Below are positions 12,825-20,928 of a DNA stretch of 64,000 bases, one piece after another. The translations under genes and the position numbers were made by a program. The first letter of the stretch is position 1; each line of letters opens with the position of its first letter. Source of the DNA: Pseudobdellovibrio exovorus JSS (lineage in GTDB: Bacteria; Bdellovibrionota; Bdellovibrionia; Bdellovibrionales; Bdellovibrionaceae); assembly GCF_000348725.1 (NCBI RefSeq), contig NC_020813.1:744001-808000 (forward strand), given 5' to 3'. The notes beneath the pieces were generated by a model. The model worked only from the letters and a program-made list of their open reading frames with translations, ran no database searches and was not told the DNA's origin.

Positions 12825-13991
12825 ATGAGTACTAAATTCTATTTTATTCAATTTGCTTTGGGCTCAGTTATTGGCGGCCTCATTGCGTGTTCTCCAACTA
12901 AGTTTTCTCAGCCAGATTTAAGCAATTCACTTTGTGATGCTTCTGTTACTAATTGTGTAGTTCAGAATAACTACGCCGAGGTCACTCAAGATTTTAAAGT
13001 GGGTTCCGGTAAAGTAGATATATTATTTGTTAATGATAACTCGGCTTCCATGTCAAAAGTACAAACACAGCTCGCTGTGCGTTTTTCAGGTTTTATTCAA
13101 AGCCTAGATGCAAAAAGTATCGATTATCGAATTGCCATTACAACGACTGACTTAAGCTCTGTTCAAGGTGGCCAACAGCTCGTTACTTTTGGTAATGGCA
13201 GCAAATATTTGACGCGCCAAGACTCAAATAGAGTGAGTTTATTCAATAGTGCCATCATTAGAAATGAAACGATTCAGTGTGAAGAGTTCATCACATTTAT
13301 GTTCAATAACTATGGAACATCTTTTCAATCTCAACCTTATTACCACTCTCAATATCCTATTAAGTGTCCTTCTGCAGATACACGTGGTGTGTACACTGCC
13401 AATGTTGTTGTTTCGCAGAACGCTTCATCTTTTATAAGAAGTGATGCGAACTTGAATGTCATTTTGATTTCAAATGATAATGCTCGCCAGGGCAAAGCAT
13501 TGGAAAGTTCTGATAGAGCAGAAACTTTTGTCAGTATGATGCAACAGACATATCCGACAAAATATTGGGACTTTAATTCGATTGTCGTAAAGGATACGAC
13601 TTGTCGTGAAAACCAAACTTTAAAAACATCAACGAACCAAGTTGTAAGAAATGAATCAGGCCCTGCAATTGTAGGAGGCCTCGGATTAGAGTATGCGAAG
13701 CTTTCCAATACAGCGGCACGAGATATTGATAATAAGGCTCGTCCTAGAGGGAAAATCTTAGATATTTGTCAGTCAGACTACGCTCAACATTTCACAACAA
13801 TGTCGACACAGATCGCAGAAGATGCGCGTATGTTCAGTATGAAGTGTACACCAGAGTCTGCTCCTTCGGTGCAGGCAACAGATAACAAGGCTATCTCTTA
13901 CACATGGAGTGGCGACAAGGTTATTTTCTCGAAGGGTACAGAGGGACGATCAGTAAGAGTTGTTTATAGCTGCTATACTGGGCCTACATAG
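12825..13991 (+). CDS. lipoprotein with von Willebrand factor A-like domain
   Basis: 388 residues from the ATG that follows AGGTGGAG. A signal peptide ends at the lipobox LIAC (Cys at about residue 22), so it should be a lipid-anchored envelope protein. From about residue 60 comes VDILFVNDNSASM, with the DxSxS metal-ion (MIDAS) motif of VWA domains, followed by an alpha/beta domain to about residue 330. Several Cys residues in the second half may form disulphides. VWA lipoproteins of this kind usually bind other proteins; no partner is visible. It stands alone between the rRNA terminator and the FliG-like gene. Confidence 0.75.
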   Translation: MSTKFYFIQFALGSVIGGLIACSPTKFSQPDLSNSLCDASVTNCVVQNNYAEVTQDFKVGSGKVDILFVNDNSASMSKVQTQLAVRFSGFIQSLDAKSIDYRIAITTTDLSSVQGGQQLVTFGNGSKYLTRQDSNRVSLFNSAIIRNETIQCEEFITFMFNNYGTSFQSQPYYHSQYPIKCPSADTRGVYTANVVVSQNASSFIRSDANLNVILISNDNARQGKALESSDRAETFVSMMQQTYPTKYWDFNSIVVKDTTCRENQTLKTSTNQVVRNESGPAIVGGLGLEYAKLSNTAARDIDNKARPRGKILDICQSDYAQHFTTMSTQIAEDARMFSMKCTPESAPSVQATDNKAISYTWSGDKVIFSKGTEGRSVRVVYSCYTGPT

Positions 13992-14110
13992 AGAGTGTTT
14001 ACACTGTATTAAAATGAGATTTTCAAATTTATTGAAAAGCTTTCAGTCATTCGTGAATTTTACTTTTTGAACTTCTAAATTATTCTAGACGTTGTACCGA
14101 TAGGTCATGC

Positions 14111-14785
14111 ATGGGCATGGTAGATCGATATAAAAAACCAGGTGGATTTGTTCAACTCGTTCAGGTAATCGAAACTTGTAATGCGAAAAAGCGTGAGCAG
14201 TTTATGAATATCATTGCGGAAGAAAATCCGGAATGGGCTGAAGCGCTAACGCAAAAATCAATTTCATTTGATAAAATTGTAAGTTGGAGTCCAGAGGTGA
14301 TCTTAGAAATCATGGCCTCGGTGAATCAATTGGCATTCTCTGTCGCATTGAAAAGTTTAGCACCTGAGCATTTAGAAACCTTCATACAAAAACTATCTCC
14401 GCAAGATCGTCGTAAAATTGAAATGACTTTACAAGAGATGAATCCAACTCCGAATGAAATTGGAGCGAGTGTTATGAAAGTAATTTCAGAAACTCGTGGA
14501 TTGCTTGTACAGGGCTCTATAAAGGCTGAAAAGATAGATCCTCAATTGGTGATTCCCGATGAGTTCGAAGCGAAGCTGGGCAAGTCTGCGCGCTTAGAGG
14601 CGGCAGCCCTTTCATTCGAGGGACCTTCAACTGTGGTGAGCACGGCGGCTAATGGAGCTGTGGCAACTGCAGAGATAGAAAAGCTTCAGAAAAGACTGAT
14701 CTTATTATCTAAAGAGGTGCAAATCTTGAAGAATGAGAATCAGGTCATGAAAGATAAACTCGAAAAAATTAAGAAAATTGCCTAA
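14111..14785 (+). CDS. orphan FliG C-terminal-domain protein with coiled-coil tail
   Basis: 224 residues. Residues about 10-140 align by eye with the C-terminal half of the flagellar switch protein FliG: an initial GGF...VIETCNAKKREQF helix pair, FDKIVSWSPEVILEIMASVN in the position of the torque helix, then ALKSLAPEHLETFIQKLSPQ and MNPTPNEIGASVMKVI matching the last FliG helices. The N and middle domains of FliG are absent. Charged positions of the torque helix (FEDILKLDDRSI in Thermotoga FliG) are mostly replaced here. Residues 185-224 form a Leu-rich, Lys/Glu-rich coiled coil. No flagellar gene is nearby. Possibly a diverged, repurposed FliG. Confidence 0.65.
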   Translation: MGMVDRYKKPGGFVQLVQVIETCNAKKREQFMNIIAEENPEWAEALTQKSISFDKIVSWSPEVILEIMASVNQLAFSVALKSLAPEHLETFIQKLSPQDRRKIEMTLQEMNPTPNEIGASVMKVISETRGLLVQGSIKAEKIDPQLVIPDEFEAKLGKSARLEAAALSFEGPSTVVSTAANGAVATAEIEKLQKRLILLSKEVQILKNENQVMKDKLEKIKKIA

Positions 14786-14786
14786 G

Positions 14787-14856
14787 AATAGCTTTTATAT
14801 GCTGACAAAATAATCAGCAACTTGAGTCTACTTGGACTGAAGGACTATAAGCTATT
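14787..14856 (+). other. structured element downstream of the FliG-like gene
   Basis: AATAGCTT (14787-14794) pairs with AAGCTATT (14849-14856). Inside lie TGCTGA/TCAGCA (14800-14819) and a weak AGTC/GACT hairpin (14825-14838), giving a three-way-junction shape. It starts one base after the stop codon and ends in TTTTCTT, so it may act as a terminator or a stable 3' end. Confidence 0.4.
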
Positions 14857-14859
14857 TTC

Positions 14860-14889
14860 TTGACCAAAAGCTCGCGGTCGCATTATATT
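14860..14889 (+). promoter_or_regulatory. predicted promoter of tRNA-Pro
   Basis: TTGACC (14860-14865), 18-base GC-rich spacer, TATATT (14884-14889), 16 bases before the tRNA. Confidence 0.65.
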
Positions 14890-14905
14890 CAATCCACTTT
14901 GTTGT

Positions 14906-14982
<77 letters not shown>

Positions 14983-15122
14983 ATTCTTTATCTCATCTTT
15001 CCGGATGTAAGCGGGTTCTTTTGGTTCTTTTCTCTTATCTCAGATAAAATCAAAACCTCTCGGGCTGGGACTGTTTTTACTATTCGGTTAGATTTCTGAT
15101 CGGATGGTAAGAAAAGAGTCCT

Positions 15123-16472
15123 ATGGAATTTTCAAAAAGCACTCAAACTATCTATGATGAAAGTTCTAAAAAAATTTCTGAAATTAAAGGATACTTTTTA
15201 CGCTTATTACCTTTTTGGATAGCAGGCGCTATTACTGCACTAGTTGCGACAGGTTATGCGCAGCTTTTTTCTTGGGCCGAGCATCTATCTCAAAAAATTT
15301 ACGATGTAACAGGTCTTTGGTTTATTTTAATTCCTCCGGTTTTCTTTGTGCTCTCATGGGTACTTGTTGAGAAGTTTGCTCCTCGAGCTAATGGTAGTGG
15401 GATTCCGCAGTTAATGGTGGCTGTCGATTTAGCTGAGCAAAAACAATCAAGTGTTATCAAAAGTCTTTTAGGCTGGCGAATTATTATAGTAAAAGTGTTG
15501 AGCTCTATTTTAGGAGTTATCGGCGGTGGTGCTATTGGGCGAGAAGGCCCCACCCTTCAAATTTCAGGTTCGATATTTCATCTGGTGAATAAATATTGGA
15601 AGTTTTCAGAAATTCAGAATCGTTCGGCATTTCTATTAGCCGGCGCAGCCTCGGGATTAGCCTCTGCATTTAATACTCCACTTGGAGGAATTGTTTATGT
15701 GGTGGAAGAACTGGCTAAGTCACATCTCAATTCGTTTCGCACAGGTGTTCTACATGCTGTCATTTGCGCGGGGATTATTTCTCAAATGATTATGGGATCC
15801 TATTTATATTTAGGTTATCCCAAGGTTGCAGGTTTTAGTTTTTCACAGCTTTGGCAGTATCTGGTTGTAGCTCTGTTTGCGGCATTGATCGTGACACTCT
15901 TTACACAGTCCTTAAAAGCGGTCGTTATTTATCGAGGAAAACTTGTAAGCTTTAAGAGTAAATTATTTTTCACTGTGACGGCAGGATTTCTATTTTCATT
16001 AATGGTGGTATTTATTTCTAAGACTGGTTTAGGGCCAGGACAGGAAACGCTAAATAGATTACTTTTTTCTGAGCAGATGGCATCACTTACCGATATTGTT
16101 GCTAGATTTCTAGGAAGTGCTTTTACGTATGCGAATGGAGGCGCCGGCGGAGTTTTTGCTCCGATCTTGAGCCTAGGTGGCTCGGTTGGCTCTTTTTTTA
16201 GTAGTGCATTGGAATTTGAATTGGGTCCCTTATCTGTTCTTATCGGTATGAGTGCGGGACTGGCTGCATTGACACATTCCCCATTAACCTCGTTTATTTT
16301 GATATTAGAAATGACGGATCGTCATCGGGCTATTTTTCCTTTGATGTTAGCGGCTATTGTAGGGCATGGGGTGTCTCGATGGATTTCACAGCAATCATTT
16401 TATGAGTTTGTTTCTGAAAGAATCTTAAAAGAGACTTCAACAGTGGTGGGAAAAAATGAAAGTTCTGATTAA
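15123..16472 (+). CDS. ClC-family chloride channel or chloride/proton antiporter
   Basis: 449-residue membrane protein with all three ClC filter motifs: GSGIPQ at about residues 91-96, GREGPTLQ at 139-146 (Glu141 would be the gating glutamate), and GGVFAP near 340. The membrane part fills nearly the whole protein and no CBS domains follow, as in bacterial short ClCs. Whether it is a channel or an antiporter cannot be decided from this view. The downstream gene starts within its last codons, so the two are likely co-transcribed. Confidence 0.92.
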   Translation: MEFSKSTQTIYDESSKKISEIKGYFLRLLPFWIAGAITALVATGYAQLFSWAEHLSQKIYDVTGLWFILIPPVFFVLSWVLVEKFAPRANGSGIPQLMVAVDLAEQKQSSVIKSLLGWRIIIVKVLSSILGVIGGGAIGREGPTLQISGSIFHLVNKYWKFSEIQNRSAFLLAGAASGLASAFNTPLGGIVYVVEELAKSHLNSFRTGVLHAVICAGIISQMIMGSYLYLGYPKVAGFSFSQLWQYLVVALFAALIVTLFTQSLKAVVIYRGKLVSFKSKLFFTVTAGFLFSLMVVFISKTGLGPGQETLNRLLFSEQMASLTDIVARFLGSAFTYANGGAGGVFAPILSLGGSVGSFFSSALEFELGPLSVLIGMSAGLAALTHSPLTSFILILEMTDRHRAIFPLMLAAIVGHGVSRWISQQSFYEFVSERILKETSTVVGKNESSD

Positions 16473-16836
16473 TGTAATAGGGAAACCCGTACATGAGGTG
16501 GATTTACCAGTTGTTCACTTTTCTTATACTTCTCGTATAAAAAGATCCACTCAAGTTTTTTTGATATTTTTTCTTTCAGGAATTCTTTCTATCTTAATTC
16601 CTGTTCTGCATTTTGTACTTGTTCCGGGGCTGATCCTAACAGCTTTTGTAATGGCGTATTTAAAATTTAAAGAGGTCGCTGTTATCGACTTATCTGGCGG
16701 GCTGATGTGTCCTGAGTGCCAATCCAACATTGACGAGAAAAAGATCTCATTCAAAAAAGAAGAAGTGCGAGCTCGTCTACATTGTTTTGGCTGTGGTCAG
16801 GGACTAGAAGTCTTATTGGAACAGTCTCCATCTTAA
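16456..16836 (+). CDS. membrane protein with C-terminal zinc-ribbon-like cysteines, unknown function
   Basis: 126 residues. Two adjacent membrane helices (about 35-70) are followed by a cytoplasmic-type tail with CPEC (about 87-90) and CFGC (about 110-113), two CxxC pairs spaced like a zinc ribbon. The start overlaps the ClC gene by 17 bases, suggesting translational coupling. I do not recognise a family. Confidence 0.7.
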   Translation: MKVLINVIGKPVHEVDLPVVHFSYTSRIKRSTQVFLIFFLSGILSILIPVLHFVLVPGLILTAFVMAYLKFKEVAVIDLSGGLMCPECQSNIDEKKISFKKEEVRARLHCFGCGQGLEVLLEQSPS

Positions 16837-16865
16837 AAAAAGAAGAGGGTTTCGTCTTAGTCACC

Positions 16866-17053
16866 ATGTATTTTGAAGTTGCCAAAAAACATGAGTGCCA
16901 ATCTCCACAATTAGCAGCTCATTTGTGGATGTTGGAACAAATTGATGGCGTTCCCCTGCCTCAGATGAACTCTTTCGTAAGCCATTAGAGGGGTTATTTC
17001 CCTTTCCAGATGAATATTTTCAGTTAATTCCAAAAGAGTATTTTGAGGAATAA
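16866..17053 (+). pseudogene. small gene broken by a frameshift, unknown function
   Basis: Frame one from ATG 16866 reads MYFEVAKKHECQSPQ...WMLEQIDGVPLP and then runs into a stop at 16986. The other frame, open from 16946 to a stop at 17051-17053, reads DELFRKPLEGLFPFPDEYFQ and ends LIPKEYFEE. Adding one C to the CCCC run at 16953-16956 joins them into one plausible protein of about 62 residues (…GVPPASDELFRK…). Both halves look protein-like, so a one-base loss, or a sequencing error, is likely. The ribosome site before 16866 is weak. Confidence 0.5.
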
Positions 17054-17174
17054 TTTTTTACAATGCACATGTAGGGATTTTTGGATGCTGATAAATTAGG
17101 CTTTTGGTTTTTATCAACTGGTCTTCAACAAGCAATATTTCATGGACTTAGGCGTGGCTCATTGAATATTGTAC

Positions 17175-17193
17175 AGACCTTTTCGGGAGGTCT
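17175..17193 (+). promoter_or_regulatory. hairpin that includes the ribosome binding site
   Basis: AGACCT and AGGTCT pair around the loop TTTCGGG. The GGGAGG ribosome site of the next gene is split between loop and stem, four bases before the ATG, so pairing could limit initiation. Confidence 0.4.
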
Positions 17194-17196
17194 TGT

Positions 17197-17682
17197 ATGA
17201 AAAGAAGTTTTTTTGGATTGTTTATTTCAATCTTGTTTGTGGCATCAAATGCCTTTGCCGTAGGTCCATTCGAGCGCTATGTGGGAGTTTATAAATTACA
17301 GACTCCACCCAAAATTGTTAAAAACAACATTCTTTATTGCAACTATTTGAACATTAAGTTGATGACGGGTTTGGTAATTGGAACTTTGAATGGTAATGAA
17401 ACAGCCGAGGTCATTTCTATTACTAATGGCGGCGCTTCAACTCAGCATTCTTATATTACATTTTTTGAATACTCATATCCAAATGAGCGTTATCCTCGTT
17501 CTGGTGTTTTATCTGAAGAGGGCGATACGGCCATGTATACTGTAGATGCCACAGTTGATAAATATCACTGGGTTATGTCTAAAGGTGCAAATGGATATCA
17601 ACTTGAAATCAACTATTACAATTCCTATGGAAATCGTTTTGGTTCTTGCCATTACTACTTGGATCTAAAAAAAGTTAAATAG
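17197..17682 (+). CDS. exported protein of unknown function
   Basis: 161 residues with a clear signal peptide (MKRSFFGLFISILFVASNAFA, cut after AFA at about residue 21). The mature part is rich in Tyr, Asn and Gly with an alternating pattern that suggests beta strands, starts GPFERYVGVYKL, and has two Cys (YCNY and SCHYY) that could form a disulphide. No family recognised. It begins a run of three same-strand exported proteins. Confidence 0.75.
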   Translation: MKRSFFGLFISILFVASNAFAVGPFERYVGVYKLQTPPKIVKNNILYCNYLNIKLMTGLVIGTLNGNETAEVISITNGGASTQHSYITFFEYSYPNERYPRSGVLSEEGDTAMYTVDATVDKYHWVMSKGANGYQLEINYYNSYGNRFGSCHYYLDLKKVK

Positions 17683-17716
17683 TTATTTAAACGTTTAAAC
17701 TTGTGAAAGATTATTC

Positions 17717-18688
17717 GTGCTGAAAAAGATAGGGCCTTTTGTATTTAAATTCCTGTTGTGCTTCCTAGTTGGAGGGGCTGCGAAAGCGCAATTGTACAAA
17801 GAGGCCTTTTATCTTTCTGGACGCAAGTTTACAGTGCTTAATCCTACGATGTCCGCCGCCGATACAGCGAGGCCTGTGGTGCTCTTGTTACATGGCTGTC
17901 AGATGACGGCAGAGCAGATGATTCAGATGACGGGTATTGAGCAGTGGGCACAGCAGAAAGACTTTATTGTCTTAGCTCCAGAGCAGTCTCAGCTTTTAAA
18001 TCCTATGAATTGCTGGAATTGGTTTTTACCGGCGAACCAGCAGCCTGTTTTTCCAAGCGAGATTGCTACATTGGCCCAAGCTGTACGTCATGTCGTTTCC
18101 CGTTATAACGGAGACCCTCGACATGTTTATGCCATGGGATTTTCTTCAGGGGCTTACTTAACAGCTAACTTATTTTATTGTTATCCAGATCTTTTAGCTG
18201 GAGTAACGATTCACTCTGGAGGAGCCTTTAAAGCCGCAGAAAGTGGATTATGGGCTGCGGAAACGATGAAGAAGGGCAGCTTTAAATCGGATCGCCATTT
18301 GTCGAATGATGCCTACATGTGTGCTCGTCCACGTCAGACATCAGTTTTATCTAAGAAAATGATTGTTGTTCAGGGATCAAAAGACGATGTGGTGGATCAG
18401 AAAAATGCATTACAATTGTCATCACAGTTTTTAGGATTTTTGGATTTCGCTGACGACCAAAAATGGAATCAGTCTTTATCTTTTCAAAAAAATATCACAA
18501 CAGCTGGCAATAAGAAGTTTCCAGTGCAGATCACTCAGTATGTGAATGATCGCGTGTATTTACATTCAATTCACATTGAAAATCTTCCACATCATTGGAG
18601 TGGAGGACAAGCAGGAAGTACGTACGCTGAGCCTCACTCTTTAGATGTCACTGAGTACAGCCTTAAAGTCTTTTTAGACAATCGCTAA
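17717..18688 (+). CDS. exported PHB-depolymerase-like esterase (alpha/beta hydrolase)
   Basis: 323 residues from GTG. A signal peptide (cut after AKA, about residue 24) leads to an alpha/beta-hydrolase fold: VVLLLHGCQMTAEQM carries the HG oxyanion motif, YAMGFSSGAYLTANLFYCYP the nucleophile elbow GFSSG, VVQGSKDDVVD a likely catalytic Asp, and LPHHWSGG the catalytic His. This pattern is that of type 1 short-chain PHA depolymerase or feruloyl-esterase-like enzymes. Secretion fits a role on external polyesters or esters; the real substrate is not visible. Confidence 0.85.
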   Translation: MLKKIGPFVFKFLLCFLVGGAAKAQLYKEAFYLSGRKFTVLNPTMSAADTARPVVLLLHGCQMTAEQMIQMTGIEQWAQQKDFIVLAPEQSQLLNPMNCWNWFLPANQQPVFPSEIATLAQAVRHVVSRYNGDPRHVYAMGFSSGAYLTANLFYCYPDLLAGVTIHSGGAFKAAESGLWAAETMKKGSFKSDRHLSNDAYMCARPRQTSVLSKKMIVVQGSKDDVVDQKNALQLSSQFLGFLDFADDQKWNQSLSFQKNITTAGNKKFPVQITQYVNDRVYLHSIHIENLPHHWSGGQAGSTYAEPHSLDVTEYSLKVFLDNR

Positions 18689-18807
18689 TTTTAATAGCCC
18701 CAATAAACTTTACAAGAAACTTTATATTTAGCTTCAAGTCCGATTAGATATTTCGTGATAACTGGTATTAAAACTGCATTTAAGCAGGAATTCACTAGGG
18801 AGCGAAT

Positions 18808-20865
18808 ATGTTAGGACCCAGCTTTAAATTAGCGTTAAGAAGAGAACTATTTGTGGCACTGTTTACAACTTGTACAGTTGTGGGTGGACTTCCAGCCCAT
18901 GCTCAGTTGTCTCCGTCCTTGATGGCGGAACTAGATCCGAGCTGTGCTAAAACGGCAGATCCAGATGAGGCCTCTTATCGATTTACATCTCATTCAAAAA
19001 AGTATGCTGGGAAGTGTGTCGACTCAGTTCGCTTTAGAGCTATTCAGAATTTAAGAATCGCAAATAATACGGCTGTATTAAACAACTATCAACACGAGCG
19101 TGATTTTTGGAAGGCTGAGTTTTCGACGTCCCCTGAAAACATTGAGGCTGTCTACTTCCAAGTGGTGCGTTTCCCTATTTTAGGAATTGTTGAGGCTGGC
19201 CATGCCCAGATTAGATTTAAATTAAAACAACCTGCGCAGTTAAAAAGTCAGTCGGATGCCAATAAGTCGGCCCAAGTCCAAGATGTCTTAATTTCCTTTG
19301 AGGCGACCTTCCCAGAAGGCGAAAAATATAATTTTGCTTTAGGAGCTATGGATAACTTTGGTTTGATCGCGCGTGTAATGTCGATGGAACAGAAGCGGTT
19401 GGATTCACCAACGGCTCCCTTTGAACAATATGAATTAAATTTGACCGCAGAAGAAGGATCTCAACTTTTACGAACAGCGTTGAGCCGTGCCAGCAGTATT
19501 GGGAAACGCTATGCGTACAATACGCTTAGACCGAATTGTGCGACCGAGGCTTTTGATCTCTTAGATGGTTTGGATCGTCTTAAAGGTAAGTTCCCTCCAT
19601 TCTTAACAGTTATTTCTAATGATCCGGTAGCGCAGCCTTCAATTACAGGTCTACGTGAACGAGGCATTTTAAAGCAACGTGTACAGAACTATGAAGACGA
19701 ACAAAAAGGTATTATTAAGACATTAGAGGTTTCGTCTCAACGATCGGTGCCTCTGTTGCCACAGGTTCCAGCCAACCCATGGACACTTGTTGTGACTTTA
19801 CCGAACTTGCAGCGCTTAAGTCCTTCCGAAAAAGACGCTATTCTTAAAGTCAGATCACATTTATTAAGACAGGCTCCTCTATTAGTGCAGGGCTTAGGCT
19901 CTGCAATGATGTCTGAAGTTGGTGGTGATGCGAGTACGGTTGTGATTGCATCATTAAAGTTGTTGCAAGAGCGTTTAGCTACAATCTTAAAAGAGAGCAA
20001 TGATCTATTGCCACAAAATGCTCAGGCGCTAGGATTGTATTTAGTCCCATTCAAAACAGATTCGACTCAGACACGTTTAGATGGTTTGGGAATCCCTGCC
20101 GCTCTGCCATTTGCTGTGACAGATGTGGTGGTGGATGAGTCTATCGCTCGCTCTCAAGAGATCTACTACCATTTAGCTGAAGGCACGCGCAAAGCAGGTG
20201 ATGTGGGTTCACAAGCGAAAGATGTTGGCTACTTGATGGGAACGGCTATTCGTTTGAAGTTACAAAAAAATAATGTTCAAGTTAGAAGTCAGTTAATGGT
20301 GGGATTAAATAATCAGAAAAAACCATTCACTATGAGCAACTCGCAAGTGGTGTTTCACGAGAATGTAGTTACAGGTGGTGAAAATCGCACCACTCGTCCA
20401 GTGATGTTGGTGACACATACACAATTGGGAGTAAATCAAATCAATCCTGCTGTGGACATCGAGTTTGGCCCAGCCGGTGGTATTGCCGGTAGCCTTGCTG
20501 GTGATGCCTTTGGAACATACCAAGTGTTAAAACAATTCGGTACTTCATGCGAGACACGATCATCATCGACGCCAACCTTAAATGGTGTTTTAGCCGAGAG
20601 CGCTTTAGGTAAGCCACTATTAGATGGTTTCCTAAAAGGGAAAAAAGTGAGCTTCCAGATCATGAATGTAAAAATGGATTTAGGGCAGCAAGCGATCACA
20701 AATATGGACGTCAAAATTAATACATGGCCTGTTACTTGTATGTCGGATCAATCGGTGAATACACAGTTCGTGCAGAATGCGAACGACATGTTGAATAAAC
20801 TTAAGGCTGAAGCAAGAAGCGGTAGCTTAATGCAAAAGTTAATGAAAGGCTTCTTGCAGCGCTAA
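18808..20865 (+). CDS. exported DUF4105 (Lnb N-terminal periplasmic) family protein
   Basis: 685 residues with a signal peptide (cut after AHA, about residue 32). The region 110-270 has the features of DUF4105/Lnb papain-like domains: EAGHAQIRFKL with the His, and YNTLRPNCATEAFDLLD with the Cys in the usual NCAT context. A long C-terminal part of about 400 residues has no recognised domain. Such proteins are membrane- or periplasm-associated putative proteases. It is the third of three exported proteins on this strand, with its own ribosome site (AGGGAG). Confidence 0.7.
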   Translation: MLGPSFKLALRRELFVALFTTCTVVGGLPAHAQLSPSLMAELDPSCAKTADPDEASYRFTSHSKKYAGKCVDSVRFRAIQNLRIANNTAVLNNYQHERDFWKAEFSTSPENIEAVYFQVVRFPILGIVEAGHAQIRFKLKQPAQLKSQSDANKSAQVQDVLISFEATFPEGEKYNFALGAMDNFGLIARVMSMEQKRLDSPTAPFEQYELNLTAEEGSQLLRTALSRASSIGKRYAYNTLRPNCATEAFDLLDGLDRLKGKFPPFLTVISNDPVAQPSITGLRERGILKQRVQNYEDEQKGIIKTLEVSSQRSVPLLPQVPANPWTLVVTLPNLQRLSPSEKDAILKVRSHLLRQAPLLVQGLGSAMMSEVGGDASTVVIASLKLLQERLATILKESNDLLPQNAQALGLYLVPFKTDSTQTRLDGLGIPAALPFAVTDVVVDESIARSQEIYYHLAEGTRKAGDVGSQAKDVGYLMGTAIRLKLQKNNVQVRSQLMVGLNNQKKPFTMSNSQVVFHENVVTGGENRTTRPVMLVTHTQLGVNQINPAVDIEFGPAGGIAGSLAGDAFGTYQVLKQFGTSCETRSSSTPTLNGVLAESALGKPLLDGFLKGKKVSFQIMNVKMDLGQQAITNMDVKINTWPVTCMSDQSVNTQFVQNANDMLNKLKAEARSGSLMQKLMKGFLQR

Positions 20866-20900
20866 GTTAAAAGCTAAGCTCTAGATTCCATTGTATATCT

Positions 20901-20928
20901 AGATAGCCTGTCTTAAGACAGGCTATCT
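20901..20928. terminator. palindromic hairpin between convergent genes
   Basis: A perfect 28-base palindrome (AGATAGCCTGTC, TTAA, GACAGGCTATCT). It covers the stop codon of the leftward symporter gene. It lacks a long T run, so a terminator role is likely but not certain. Confidence 0.55.

Noticed and set aside
16782-16865. Upstream extension of the frameshifted small gene
   Set aside because: It runs through the end of the zinc-ribbon-like membrane protein gene in another frame; the ATG at 16866 is the more sensible start.
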